In this document: positions 36,995 to 45,195 of the stretch, in pieces
Layout of the letters: the number at the start of each line of letters is the position of its first letter
Position numbering within the stretch: the stretch's first letter is position 1
Source of the DNA: Octadecabacter ascidiaceicola
GTDB taxonomy: Bacteria; Pseudomonadota; Alphaproteobacteria; Rhodobacterales; Rhodobacteraceae
Length of the DNA: 64,000 bases
NCBI RefSeq assembly: GCF_900185015.1
Contig: NZ_FXYD01000004.1
Coordinates: forward strand, 124,001-188,000
Reading direction: 5' to 3'
The notes under the pieces: model-generated
Database searches by the model: none
Told to the model about the DNA's origin: nothing
The model's input: only the letters and a program-made list of their open reading frames with translations
Position numbers and translations under genes: made by a program

Positions 36995-38062
36995 ATGGTA
37001 AAATGGTCAGATCTAAACCGCTCTTCCGACGTCATCCTCGCTGTATGGCCGCGATACCGTCCGTTGCACGAGCGTTGGTTCATGCAAGAGTTTGTCGATA
37101 ATGGAGATTCGTCACCAACTTGGCGTGATCGTCTAGTGCCTGGCGATGGTGACATGGTATTCGCTGATCATTACCCTGATCGGGGTTCTGCAATATCTGC
37201 TGCAGAAACGCTGAATGTGACCCTGCGGCAGGTGTTTTCAGGACGAACCATGGACGACAGTCTAAAGCGGTCTTTGGAACTCAAGATAGATAAGACGCTG
37301 CAGGCAAAACAGCGTTTGCAAGCCGAAGAATCGTTGATGCTACAAGAAGCAATACGACGTCATGCTGATGACGACCGGCCCGACGCTTCGTCTCTAAAGA
37401 TCGCGCCGGAATCTGAACGGCATCGACATGATCTTTCTGTTCAGCTTGCTGCTATGCCCTACCTAAAAGTCGTAAAAGTTAGCAGGGTCAATAATCGCTG
37501 GTCTCATGATTTACTCTACCTTGGCCCCGACGATGTCTGGTCGAAACCATACTTTGCCGGTGAGAAAGCAGCCATGATTGCGGAACGTGCAAAAATAGCC
37601 AACGGTTTCAATATCAGCGCAACTGCACACTGGGGAAAAACCAAGGCGAAAATTCGCGAAATCCTTCTCCCGCGCGCCAATCAGCTGCTCCAACTTGCGA
37701 GCGTCCAACGTTTGCTTGCCGACACGCTTGAACGCGGGGAACGCGTGCTAGTTTCTAACGGGATTGTTTTTTGGTACGAGGGTGATGAGATCGGTTGGCT
37801 GATCAAGGAAATATCAGCCTCCCAAGCACGGGGCGGTCAAACTATATGGAAAGAGGGCACTATTCTTTCCAAAAACCATGGGCGTTTAGTCGTCCTCCCT
37901 TACATAAAGGAAAGTGGTGAACACGTTTGCGGGCACACTAAAAACGGACCAAACGATGGGCGAGCCTTACCTCGCCATCCAGACCAATATGTTGAAATTG
38001 ATTTTTCATTCTATGATGGAGATCTGATGATCGGGCTTTTTGGTGAGTTGCCCTACGAATGA
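36995..38062 (+). CDS. Unrecognised 355-residue protein
   Basis: I do not recognise this family. Residues about 95-125 (KRSLELKIDKTLQAKQRLQ) look helical or coiled; the central part (KVVKVSRVNNRWSHDLLYLG) and C-terminus (VLPYIKESGEHVCGHT, then FSFYDGDLMIGLFGELP) look like mixed alpha/beta. No signal peptide, membrane segment or nucleotide motif is visible. It is transcribed away from the HD/CHAT pair across a 250-base gap that contains an imperfect GCGTAG/CTACGC inverted repeat. No clear ribosome site precedes ATG 36995. Confidence 0.65.
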   Translation: MVKWSDLNRSSDVILAVWPRYRPLHERWFMQEFVDNGDSSPTWRDRLVPGDGDMVFADHYPDRGSAISAAETLNVTLRQVFSGRTMDDSLKRSLELKIDKTLQAKQRLQAEESLMLQEAIRRHADDDRPDASSLKIAPESERHRHDLSVQLAAMPYLKVVKVSRVNNRWSHDLLYLGPDDVWSKPYFAGEKAAMIAERAKIANGFNISATAHWGKTKAKIREILLPRANQLLQLASVQRLLADTLERGERVLVSNGIVFWYEGDEIGWLIKEISASQARGGQTIWKEGTILSKNHGRLVVLPYIKESGEHVCGHTKNGPNDGRALPRHPDQYVEIDFSFYDGDLMIGLFGELPYE

Positions 38063-38254
38063 AATATCAGCCGTTGATAGGCTCAAAATTCATTTTCTAA
38101 TTCCGCCTATCATTGATGTGATCAGGTTGGCGTAACGGACTAGCGAGTAAGAATGGTCTGTCAGATATCAGCTGGATGAATGATGGGCGTGCGTATCTAC
38201 GACGCGACTGTTTCATGATCATTGGGTCCTAAGCGATCGAGGTTCCCCAAAGCC

Positions 38255-39397
38255 TTAGGCAACTTTGTCGCCTTGGCTCCAGACGCCGCGGAGTAGAGGC
38301 GTTTCGCCGATTTTGCGCACGCGCAGAACGTCACCGCGCAAACCTGTTTTCAAAGCACCACGGTCATGCAACCGCACGGCATTCGCAGGGTTGCTGGTAA
38401 CGGTCGCAATAGCGCGAGGCAAATCATTCCAGATATCAGCAAGGCGGAAGGCCGACAAAAGCAGCGCTGAGGGCACGTAGTCCGACGAGACAATATCGAG
38501 AAGATCGGCTTTTGCGAGGGCCTCTGCCGCAACATTGCCGGAGTGGGATCCGCCGCGGATAAGGTTGGGTGCGCCCATCATCACGGCAATGCCGTGCATG
38601 CGACAGGCAGCTGCGGCCTCAACCGTTGTGGGAAACTCGGCAAACCCCACGCCGTTCCCCGCTGAGGTTCCAACATGATCGGCCGTGGTATCATCATGGC
38701 TGGCCAGAACTGCATTCAGGCGGCGGGCTTCTTTCACCGCCCCCACCTCGTGCTTTGCCCCGAGGCGTTTTTGCAGACCCAAAAGAGTCTCAACATGTTC
38801 GGTAAACTCTGCGTCGTTCATCCCGCGTTTCTTAGCGACGTAGGTTTTCAGCGCGGTTAGGTCACGGAACTGGCGCTGGCCCGGGGTGTGATCCATCAGG
38901 CTGACGATGCCGACCCTGTCTGACGATCCGAACGCCGACAGTTCCTCAAGCAGCGTCTCTGAACAGATTTCGGCCCGTAGATGGAGGAAATGACTTATCT
39001 TGAAATACCCTTGCGCGCGCGCTGCCAAGAGTTCATCCGCCAGCTTTCGGGCGTAGTCTATGTAGCGTCCCTTGCCGTTGTGGATGGACCCCACCCGCAT
39101 GGCGTCAAACACCGTCGTGATGCCGGTGGATGCCAACTCTGCATCGTGCGCGATCAGCGCGGGCAAATGTGGCCAGTCCACCTCTGGGCGCGGTTCGATA
39201 TGGCGTTCGACATTGTCTGTATGCAGTTCGACAAGACCGGGAAGAACAAGGTCACCGGCGCAATCCAGGGCTCCGGTTGGGACATGATCTCCTTCAGTAA
39301 TGTCACAAATGACGCCTTGTTCGATCGTCACCGCACCAGTGAGTACCTGATCTTCCAACACAAGCTGCGCATTGGCGAGACATAGGTCGCTTGACAC
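38255..39397 (-). CDS. phnM: PhnM, ribose 1-methylphosphonate 5-triphosphate diphosphatase
   Basis: An amidohydrolase-fold enzyme of the C-P lyase pathway that removes pyrophosphate from 5-triphosphoribosyl 1-phosphonate. LPGLVELHTDNVERH holds the metal-binding residues, followed by ASHDDTTADHV and GAPNLIRGGSHSGN. I prefer GTG 39397, which leaves a normal N-terminus (SSDLCLANAQLVL); the longer ATG 39448 reading would make its start codon overlap that of the divergent DUF1045 gene. It is separated from the other phn genes by that inverted gene. Confidence 0.92.
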   Translation of the reverse strand: MSSDLCLANAQLVLEDQVLTGAVTIEQGVICDITEGDHVPTGALDCAGDLVLPGLVELHTDNVERHIEPRPEVDWPHLPALIAHDAELASTGITTVFDAMRVGSIHNGKGRYIDYARKLADELLAARAQGYFKISHFLHLRAEICSETLLEELSAFGSSDRVGIVSLMDHTPGQRQFRDLTALKTYVAKKRGMNDAEFTEHVETLLGLQKRLGAKHEVGAVKEARRLNAVLASHDDTTADHVGTSAGNGVGFAEFPTTVEAAAACRMHGIAVMMGAPNLIRGGSHSGNVAAEALAKADLLDIVSSDYVPSALLLSAFRLADIWNDLPRAIATVTSNPANAVRLHDRGALKTGLRGDVLRVRKIGETPLLRGVWSQGDKVA

Positions 39398-39446
39398 ATC
39401 GTTGTCACAAGCCTTTGTCAAAGAGGACGTGGGGAAAGGGGAATTC

Positions 39447-40118
39447 ATGTCATACTCTCGATTTGCAATTTACTATGTGCCGCCGGTAGGGCCCTTGGCC
39501 GATTTCGGTGCTTCTTGGCTTGGTTGGGATGTGTTGCATGGCCGTGAGACACCCCAGCCAGATATGCCGGGTTTGGATGACATCACGATGACACCGCGCA
39601 AATACGGGTTTCATGCGACTTTGAAACCGCCATTTCGTCTGGCAGAAGGGCAAAATGTGCCGGCTCTTGAAGCAGCCGTATCTGACCTTGCTGTCGACCT
39701 CGCGCCGGCCATATGTGATGGCTTGGAATTGACGACTTTGGGCGGTTTTCTGGCGCTGACCCCGCAAGACGATATGCAAGCAGTGCGCCGGGTTGCTGGG
39801 GGCTGTGTGCGAGAGCTTGATCAGTTTCGCGCCCCAGCTTCCGAGGCAGAATTCGCGCGCCGTCGCAAAGCCGGTCTGAGCCCGGCGCAAGAGGCGCTGT
39901 TGACGCAATGGGGCTATCCTTATGTGATGGAGGAGTTTCGGTTCCACATGACCCTGACGGCGGGGCTGCTGCAGGATGACATCGCCGTATGGTCGGCTGC
40001 TGTGCGGCGTCATTTGCCGGACCTGCCTCGCCTTTTTGTGTTGGATCAGATCGCTTTGTGCGGTGAGCGGGAAGATGGCCGGTTTGAGGTGATCCATCGC
40101 TACAAACTCACCGGCTGA
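39447..40118 (+). CDS. DUF1045 family phosphonate-locus protein (2H-phosphoesterase-like)
   Basis: A 223-residue protein of the DUF1045 family, found with phn genes. Two H-x-T motifs are visible, FHATLKPPF and FHMTLTAGL, as expected for 2H phosphoesterases, so it may act on a cyclic ribose phosphate intermediate like PhnP does; that role is inference. ATG 39447 follows GGGGAAAGGGG. It is the only plus-strand gene inside the phn array and overlaps the phnN stop by 19 bp. Confidence 0.9.
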   Translation: MSYSRFAIYYVPPVGPLADFGASWLGWDVLHGRETPQPDMPGLDDITMTPRKYGFHATLKPPFRLAEGQNVPALEAAVSDLAVDLAPAICDGLELTTLGGFLALTPQDDMQAVRRVAGGCVRELDQFRAPASEAEFARRRKAGLSPAQEALLTQWGYPYVMEEFRFHMTLTAGLLQDDIAVWSAAVRRHLPDLPRLFVLDQIALCGEREDGRFEVIHRYKLTG

Positions 40119-40660
40119 AGCAGTGCTGCGCCCCGGGCGATGGTCTGGGACAGCGGACCATCGTTTGCGAGGTTGATCACCTTGAGCCCAGCCGGCAAGG
40201 GCTTGTCAGCCACTGCAAGGCGTTTGCTGATCTCTTTTTCCGTCTCACGGGCCCGCGCGGCCAGACGGTGCGCAAGTGTTTCCGGTTTCGCGGTGATGTT
40301 GAGAACGACGAGGCGTGGAAAAATCTCGGCCGCTTGGGCCAGAGCCTTGCGGGAGAAATTGACAAGGCAATCGGTGCCCTTGCCAAGTTGGTATTTGACG
40401 GCAATCGGAACGCCGTAATGCAGCCCGTGCGCGCGCCAATGCACGGCAAAAGCCCTACTTTCAACTAAGGCTTCAAATTGCGACACAGACACAGCATCGT
40501 AATCCTCGCCACCCAATTCGGGCGCACGTGTGATGACGCGGCGCACCAGATGCAAATCGGGTATTACGCCGCGTAGGCCCGCCATCACGCTGTCCTTGCC
40601 GACACCCGATGGACCGACAACCGCGATGAGGCGTCCCCCAGACTTTGAGGCAAGCGTCAT
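40100..40660 (-). CDS. phnN: PhnN, ribose 1,5-bisphosphate kinase
   Basis: A 186-residue kinase related to guanylate kinase that makes PRPP from ribose 1,5-bisphosphate, ending the C-P lyase path. The P-loop is GPSGVGKDS; ITRAPELGGEDYDAVS is the substrate region as in GMP kinases. ATGA overlap with phnL. Confidence 0.95.
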   Translation of the reverse strand: MTLASKSGGRLIAVVGPSGVGKDSVMAGLRGVIPDLHLVRRVITRAPELGGEDYDAVSVSQFEALVESRAFAVHWRAHGLHYGVPIAVKYQLGKGTDCLVNFSRKALAQAAEIFPRLVVLNITAKPETLAHRLAARARETEKEISKRLAVADKPLPAGLKVINLANDGPLSQTIARGAALLQPVSL

Positions 40661-41340
40661 GCAGCCATTCCGGGGGTAAAGCGGCCGACATCAATTTCAC
40701 GATCACAGACTCGGGTGCGGGCTGCCTCATCATGGAAAATACCGATAATGGCCGCGCCGCGCGCTTTGGCGTCCTCAATCAAGGAGAGCACCACCTCGCG
40801 GTTCGCAGCGTCCAAGCTCGCGGTAGGTTCATCAAGCAACATCGCAGGGTAGGTATGGGCAAAACCACGGGCAATGTTCACGCGCTGTTGCTCGCCGCCC
40901 GAGAAGGTTGTGGGGGACAAGGACCACAGCCTTTCGGGGATGTTTAATTGGGTCAGAAGCGCCGATGCGCGGTTCTGCGCTTCGTCTGCCGGCACTCCCA
41001 AGGCGCGCAGAGGCTCCGCAACCACATCCAGCGTTGGCACGCGCGGCACCACACGCAGGAACTGGCTAACATAGCCCAGCACATCACGACGCAATTTGAT
41101 GAGGTCGCGCGGTTCAGACCGCACGATGTCCAAATCGCCAATGCGAATTTCACCTGCCTGCGTCAGGTAATTGCCGTAGATCATCCGCATCAGCGTGGAT
41201 TTACCAGCACCAGAGGCCCCAGTGAGCGCCACGCATTCACCGGGAACAACCGCAAAGGACACATCGCTGATCACTTCGATCACGGCACTTCCCTGGTTGT
41301 GCAGGGTAAAGGTTTTGGAGACGTCTTTGAGTTCAATCAT
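40657..41340 (-). CDS. phnL: PhnL, C-P lyase ABC-type ATPase
   Basis: A 227-residue ABC-family protein of the C-P lyase core machinery, needed with PhnGHI for transfer of phosphonate to the ribose of ATP. Walker A GASGAGKST, signature FSGGEQQRVNIARG, Walker B AMLLDEPTASLD. It is not a transporter ATPase. It is 3 bp downstream of phnK. Confidence 0.95.
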   Translation of the reverse strand: MIELKDVSKTFTLHNQGSAVIEVISDVSFAVVPGECVALTGASGAGKSTLMRMIYGNYLTQAGEIRIGDLDIVRSEPRDLIKLRRDVLGYVSQFLRVVPRVPTLDVVAEPLRALGVPADEAQNRASALLTQLNIPERLWSLSPTTFSGGEQQRVNIARGFAHTYPAMLLDEPTASLDAANREVVLSLIEDAKARGAAIIGIFHDEAARTRVCDREIDVGRFTPGMAA

Positions 41341-41343
41341 GGC

Positions 41344-42114
41344 TCATACCTGTAAAACGGAACTGACAAGAAGCTGGCTATAGGCATGCTGCGGATCGTC
41401 CAGTACCTGATCTGTCAGACCCGCTTCGACCACGCGGCCTGATTTCATGACCATTAGGCGGTCCGCCAGCAGGCGCACCACAGCCAGGTCATGGGTTACG
41501 ATGATCGCTGACAGCCCCATGTCACGCACCAGACCGCGCAGCAGATCCAGCAGTCGCGCTTGAACCGACACATCAAGACCGCCTGTGGGTTCATCCATGA
41601 ACACAAGACGCGGGCCCGTCACGAGATTGCGCGCTATCTGCAAGCGTTGCTGCATCCCGCCAGAGAAAGTTGTGGGCCTATCATCTACACGGGTTGCGTC
41701 GATCTCGACCCGCCCGAGCCAATCCGTGGCCTTGTCGCGGATGTCACCGTAGTTGCGTTCGCCCACAGCCATCAACCGCTCGCCTACATTGCCTCCTGCG
41801 CTGACGCCCATGCGCAGCCCGTCGCGGGCGTGTTGGTGGACAAAAGCCCAATCGGTGCGACCGAGCATCCGCCGCTCCGGCTCTGACATGGTAATTGTGT
41901 CGCGCGGGCCGTCGGTGCGGGTGTCGAACACCACCTGTCCCGCATCGGGGATCAGATGCCCTGCCATGCAATTGAGCAAGGTGGATTTACCTGACCCGCT
42001 TTCGCCAACGATCCCCATAACCTCACCGGGATACAGGTCAAAAGACACATCCGCGCAACCGATATGCGCACCATATCGCTTGGTGATGCCTTGAACGGAA
42101 AGCAAAGGTGTCAT
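41344..42114 (-). CDS. phnK: PhnK, C-P lyase ABC-type ATPase
   Basis: A 256-residue ABC protein that binds the PhnGHIJ core. Walker A GESGSGKST, signature FSGGMQQRLQIARN, Walker B VFMDEPTGGLD, and the switch IVTHDLAVVR. ATGA overlap with phnJ. Confidence 0.95.
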   Translation of the reverse strand: MTPLLSVQGITKRYGAHIGCADVSFDLYPGEVMGIVGESGSGKSTLLNCMAGHLIPDAGQVVFDTRTDGPRDTITMSEPERRMLGRTDWAFVHQHARDGLRMGVSAGGNVGERLMAVGERNYGDIRDKATDWLGRVEIDATRVDDRPTTFSGGMQQRLQIARNLVTGPRLVFMDEPTGGLDVSVQARLLDLLRGLVRDMGLSAIIVTHDLAVVRLLADRLMVMKSGRVVEAGLTDQVLDDPQHAYSQLLVSSVLQV

Positions 42115-42962
42115 GCTGCGTCCTTTCCTTTATGGCCCGCTGCCTGGCGCGCTTCGCAATAGTCGGTGTCAGAGCAGACAAACATTCGCCCACCTAAGTC
42201 ATCGATGATCAACTCATCCAGATAGCTGTCGTTCGCACCGCACATCCCGCAGAGATGATCTGCTTTGGACGCTTCGAACGGATGATCCTCAAAGTCTAGG
42301 CTGACCACCTGGGTATATGGGGGCAGCGCATAAATACGTTGCTCGCGGCCTGCGCCAAAAAGCTGGATTGCGGCCATATCGCCCAGTTTGGCGTTGTCGA
42401 ATTTGGGGATCGGCGAGGGATCCATCACATAGCGTCCTTCGACCTTGACCGGATAGGCATAAGAGGTCGCGATATGACCGTGGCGGCTGATATCTTCGTA
42501 AAGTTTCACATGCATCAGTCCATATTCTTCAAGGCTGTGCATCTTGCGAGTCTCGCTTTCACGGGGTTCGAGAAAGCGCAGCGGTTCCGGGATCGGCACC
42601 TGATAGACAAGGATCTGACCTTCGTGTAGCGGCTCTTCGGGGATGCGGTGCCGGGTCTGAATCACAGTGGCGTCACTTGTCGCAGTGGTCGTCGCAACTC
42701 CTGCCGTGCGTTGAAAGAAAGTCCGGATTGAAACGGCGTTTGTGGTGTCATCGGCCCCTTGGTCGATCACCTTGAACGTGTCCGAGGGCGTCAGCACCGC
42801 AGCCGACACCTGCACGCCGCCTGTTCCCCAGCCATAGGGCATTGGCATCTCGCGAGAGGCGAAAGGGACCTGATAGCCGGGAATGGCAAGCCCCTTAAGG
42901 ATTGCGCGGCGGATCATCCGTTTTGTTTGTTCGTCCAAATAGGCGAAGTTGTACTCAGTCAT
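42111..42962 (-). CDS. phnJ: PhnJ, C-P lyase radical-SAM subunit
   Basis: A 283-residue radical-SAM enzyme that breaks the carbon-phosphorus bond. The unusual cluster cysteines C238, C241 and C263 and the thiyl cysteine C269 keep the spacing of E. coli PhnJ (C241, C244, C266, C272), so the enzyme looks active. ATGA overlaps on both sides with phnI and phnK. Confidence 0.97.
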   Translation of the reverse strand: MTEYNFAYLDEQTKRMIRRAILKGLAIPGYQVPFASREMPMPYGWGTGGVQVSAAVLTPSDTFKVIDQGADDTTNAVSIRTFFQRTAGVATTTATSDATVIQTRHRIPEEPLHEGQILVYQVPIPEPLRFLEPRESETRKMHSLEEYGLMHVKLYEDISRHGHIATSYAYPVKVEGRYVMDPSPIPKFDNAKLGDMAAIQLFGAGREQRIYALPPYTQVVSLDFEDHPFEASKADHLCGMCGANDSYLDELIIDDLGGRMFVCSDTDYCEARQAAGHKGKDAA

Positions 42963-44047
42963 TCCGCTGCCTCCTGCACCTGTTGCGCACCCGCTTCGCG
43001 ACGGAGCTTGCGCACCAGTTCCAATTCAGATTGAAAATCGACGTAATGGGGCAGTTTGATATGTTCTAGGAACCCCGTCGCCTGAATGTTGTCGGCGTGA
43101 TACAAAACGAATTCTGCGTCCTGTGCAGGTGCACCAACGTTATCCTCGCCCAATTCTTCCCAGCGTAACGCGCGATCGACCAAGGCCATGGAGATTGCCT
43201 TGCGTTCGGTCTGGCCAAAGACCAGCCCATAGCCCCGCGTAAACTGTGGCGGCTCGGTTTTCGAGCCGGTGAATTGGTTGACCGTTTCACATTCGGTCAG
43301 GGTCACTTCTCCGATCTCAACGGCAAATCCCAGTTCGGGGATGTCCATCTCGACCGGCACCGACCCGATCCGTAGCTCGCCCACAAAGGCATGGTTGCGC
43401 CCGTAGCCGCGTTGCGTGGAGTAGGCGAGGCCAAGGGTAAAACCTTCGTCCGCGCGGGTCAGCGCTTGCAGGCGCAGGGCGCGGTCGGCGGGCATTTCCA
43501 GCGGTTCGCGGGTCAGGTCTGGGGGCGGCGTATCGTTATGGGGGGCCTCTTCGATCAGCCCTTCGCGGTTCAGGAATTCGGTGACATGCGGGACAGTGCC
43601 CGTCTCGGCGTCACGTGAAGGAGCCTTGGGCACATCGCCATCAGCGGCCAGTTTGAAATCAAGCAAACGGTGCGTGTAGTCAAATGTTGGGCCCAGGACC
43701 TGCCCGCCGGGCAGGTCCTTGAACGTGGCCGAGATCCGCCTGTCGCAGGCCATAATGCCGGTATCGACAGGCTCGGACGCACCAAAGCGCGGCAGAGTGG
43801 TGCGATAGGCGCGAATGAGGAAGATCGCTTCGATCATATCGCCACGCGCCTGCTTGATCGCAAGTGCCGCCAGGTCCGGATCATAAAGCGACCCTTCGGC
43901 CATGACGCGATTGACGGCAAGACTGAGTTGCTCGCGGATTTGCGCAATGCTGAGCTCCGCGACATCCGTGTTGCCGCGGCGTTCTTCAGCGAGCCAGGCA
44001 TGGGCATTTTCGATTGCCCGCTCTCCGCCTTTGACTGCTACATACAT
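42959..44047 (-). CDS. phnI: PhnI, C-P lyase core subunit
   Basis: A 362-residue subunit that, with PhnG/H/L, replaces adenine of ATP by phosphonate. Begins MYVAVKGGERAIENAH, the invariant family start, so the 29-residue upstream extension that would run into phnH is rejected. GLAYSTQRGYGRNHAFVGE and LPHYVDFQSELELVRKLR are family blocks. Confidence 0.96.
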   Translation of the reverse strand: MYVAVKGGERAIENAHAWLAEERRGNTDVAELSIAQIREQLSLAVNRVMAEGSLYDPDLAALAIKQARGDMIEAIFLIRAYRTTLPRFGASEPVDTGIMACDRRISATFKDLPGGQVLGPTFDYTHRLLDFKLAADGDVPKAPSRDAETGTVPHVTEFLNREGLIEEAPHNDTPPPDLTREPLEMPADRALRLQALTRADEGFTLGLAYSTQRGYGRNHAFVGELRIGSVPVEMDIPELGFAVEIGEVTLTECETVNQFTGSKTEPPQFTRGYGLVFGQTERKAISMALVDRALRWEELGEDNVGAPAQDAEFVLYHADNIQATGFLEHIKLPHYVDFQSELELVRKLRREAGAQQVQEAAE

Positions 44048-44048
44048 A

Positions 44049-44648
44049 TCAGGATGCTCCCGCTTGCGCACGCGCTTGGCTACTTGAACGCGAGACTTCG
44101 GCTGATCGGGGCAAAGCCGCGAGGCGGCCGCCACAAGTGAAAATGAAATCCAGCCCCAAAGGGAACAGGGTTCGGTTGGCCTGAAACGCTTCCAATTCTG
44201 GCAAGGAAAGCGTTGCCGTTTCCTTGATACCAGGGCCCGTCAATGTTGCACCTGAGGCAAGTTCGGAACATTCAACTATGAGCGTGGCCGAGCGGTCAGG
44301 GTACTCGGACGTGCCGATCGGGTAGACCTCGAGCGGCGTGAGCGCGTCCCATTTGCCAACCGCAAACATGCACTGCGCGGGGCCAACAAAAGGGGCACCT
44401 GTGTGAAAGGCCAGCCACGCCCGCGCCGCATCGCAATCCATGTCGCCAGCCAGATAAACCGGTGTTTCCGTATCGCAGAGTGTCAGCAGAACGGCACCCA
44501 TCGCGGGCGACAGCGGGGCTGGGGGTGCAGCCCCGTGGATATCCTGAATGGTGCCGGGGCGGGCCATGGCCTCCATCACACTACGAAAGGCGTGGGCTGA
44601 CTGGGTGGCTGGATCAGCAAAGCCGCCGGACAGGGTGTTTGCCTGCAT
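44049..44648 (-). CDS. phnH: PhnH, C-P lyase core subunit
   Basis: A 199-residue structural subunit of the PhnGHIJ complex. FADPATQSAHAFRSVMEAMARPG is the family N-terminus (in two halves), PGIKETATLSLPEL and FPLGLDFIFTCGGRLAALPR the C-terminal blocks. Its ATG overlaps the phnG stop by one base; the stop lies 1 bp before the phnI start. Confidence 0.95.
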   Translation of the reverse strand: MQANTLSGGFADPATQSAHAFRSVMEAMARPGTIQDIHGAAPPAPLSPAMGAVLLTLCDTETPVYLAGDMDCDAARAWLAFHTGAPFVGPAQCMFAVGKWDALTPLEVYPIGTSEYPDRSATLIVECSELASGATLTGPGIKETATLSLPELEAFQANRTLFPLGLDFIFTCGGRLAALPRSAEVSRSSSQARAQAGAS

Positions 44649-45103
44649 CAGTCTTCTCCTCTGGTCATAGTAAAGAAATCAACCTTTGTCGCGGCTGCCT
44701 TGGCCGCGCGGGCAGCTTTCATGGTGGCCATTCCTGTTTCCAGAGGCGCAAGGACCGCCTCGCGCAGCCTACTTGCCATTGCGGTCTGCATAAGCGCATC
44801 TACGAGAGCGGCGACTTCGGCATCTGCTTTGCTGCGCCCTTGAATATAGCTGTGCCCGACTTCGCCGGTTTCCAACGTCAAAGCGCAGCGGGTTATAGTC
44901 ATCTCGCCCAGATTGAAGGGTGCGCCGGTGGCACCAGCGCGTGCGCGGACCATCGTGCTGCCAATCTCTGGTGCACGCAGCCACGTAAAAGCAGGGCGCG
45001 ATATTTCAGCATCCAACAGTGCAGCCACGCGGCCTTCGGGCGCTTTAGCCAGCAGACCCATCCACGCCTTACGGGGATTATTTTCGCTTACAGTGTCTTT
45101 CAT
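44648..45103 (-). CDS. phnG: PhnG, C-P lyase core subunit
   Basis: A 151-residue subunit of the C-P lyase core. RKAWMGLLAKAPEGRVAAL and GEMTITRCALTLETGEVGHSY are family blocks. The start at 45103 (MKDTVSENN) gives normal length. It is the first gene of the phnG-N operon, divergent from phnF. Confidence 0.94.
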   Translation of the reverse strand: MKDTVSENNPRKAWMGLLAKAPEGRVAALLDAEISRPAFTWLRAPEIGSTMVRARAGATGAPFNLGEMTITRCALTLETGEVGHSYIQGRSKADAEVAALVDALMQTAMASRLREAVLAPLETGMATMKAARAAKAAATKVDFFTMTRGED

Positions 45104-45123
45104 CTCGACAACTTGTCTCTTTC

Positions 45124-45137
45124 CTATACAACTATAC
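45124..45137. promoter_or_regulatory. Candidate PhnF operator
   Basis: CTATACAACTATAC in the 81-bp gap between phnG and phnF. Two TATA-type half-sites are separated by four bases, a layout like that bound by HutC/PhnF-type GntR regulators. Position and family make it a reasonable operator for both divergent genes. Confidence 0.4.
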
Positions 45138-45177
45138 ATATCTTATCATATTGATGTCCTCATGACAGAAGAGTTTT

Positions 45178-45195
45178 GTGAAATTTGCGTGACAG
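45178..45195 (-). promoter_or_regulatory. Candidate Pho box before phnG
   Basis: Reading the minus strand, CTGTCAC-GCAA-ATTTCAC: two seven-base half-sites 11 bp apart, matching the PhoB pattern (CTGTCAT/C) at 7 and 5 positions. It overlaps the TTG start of phnF and lies about 75 bases before phnG. Confidence 0.4.

Noticed and set aside
38063-38254. A repeated tRNA-Lys 3' end marking the right end of the island
   Set aside because: Reading the gap by eye I found no copy of the TTCGAACCCATC segment; only a small GATAGGC/GCCTATC inverted repeat (38076-38111) is present.
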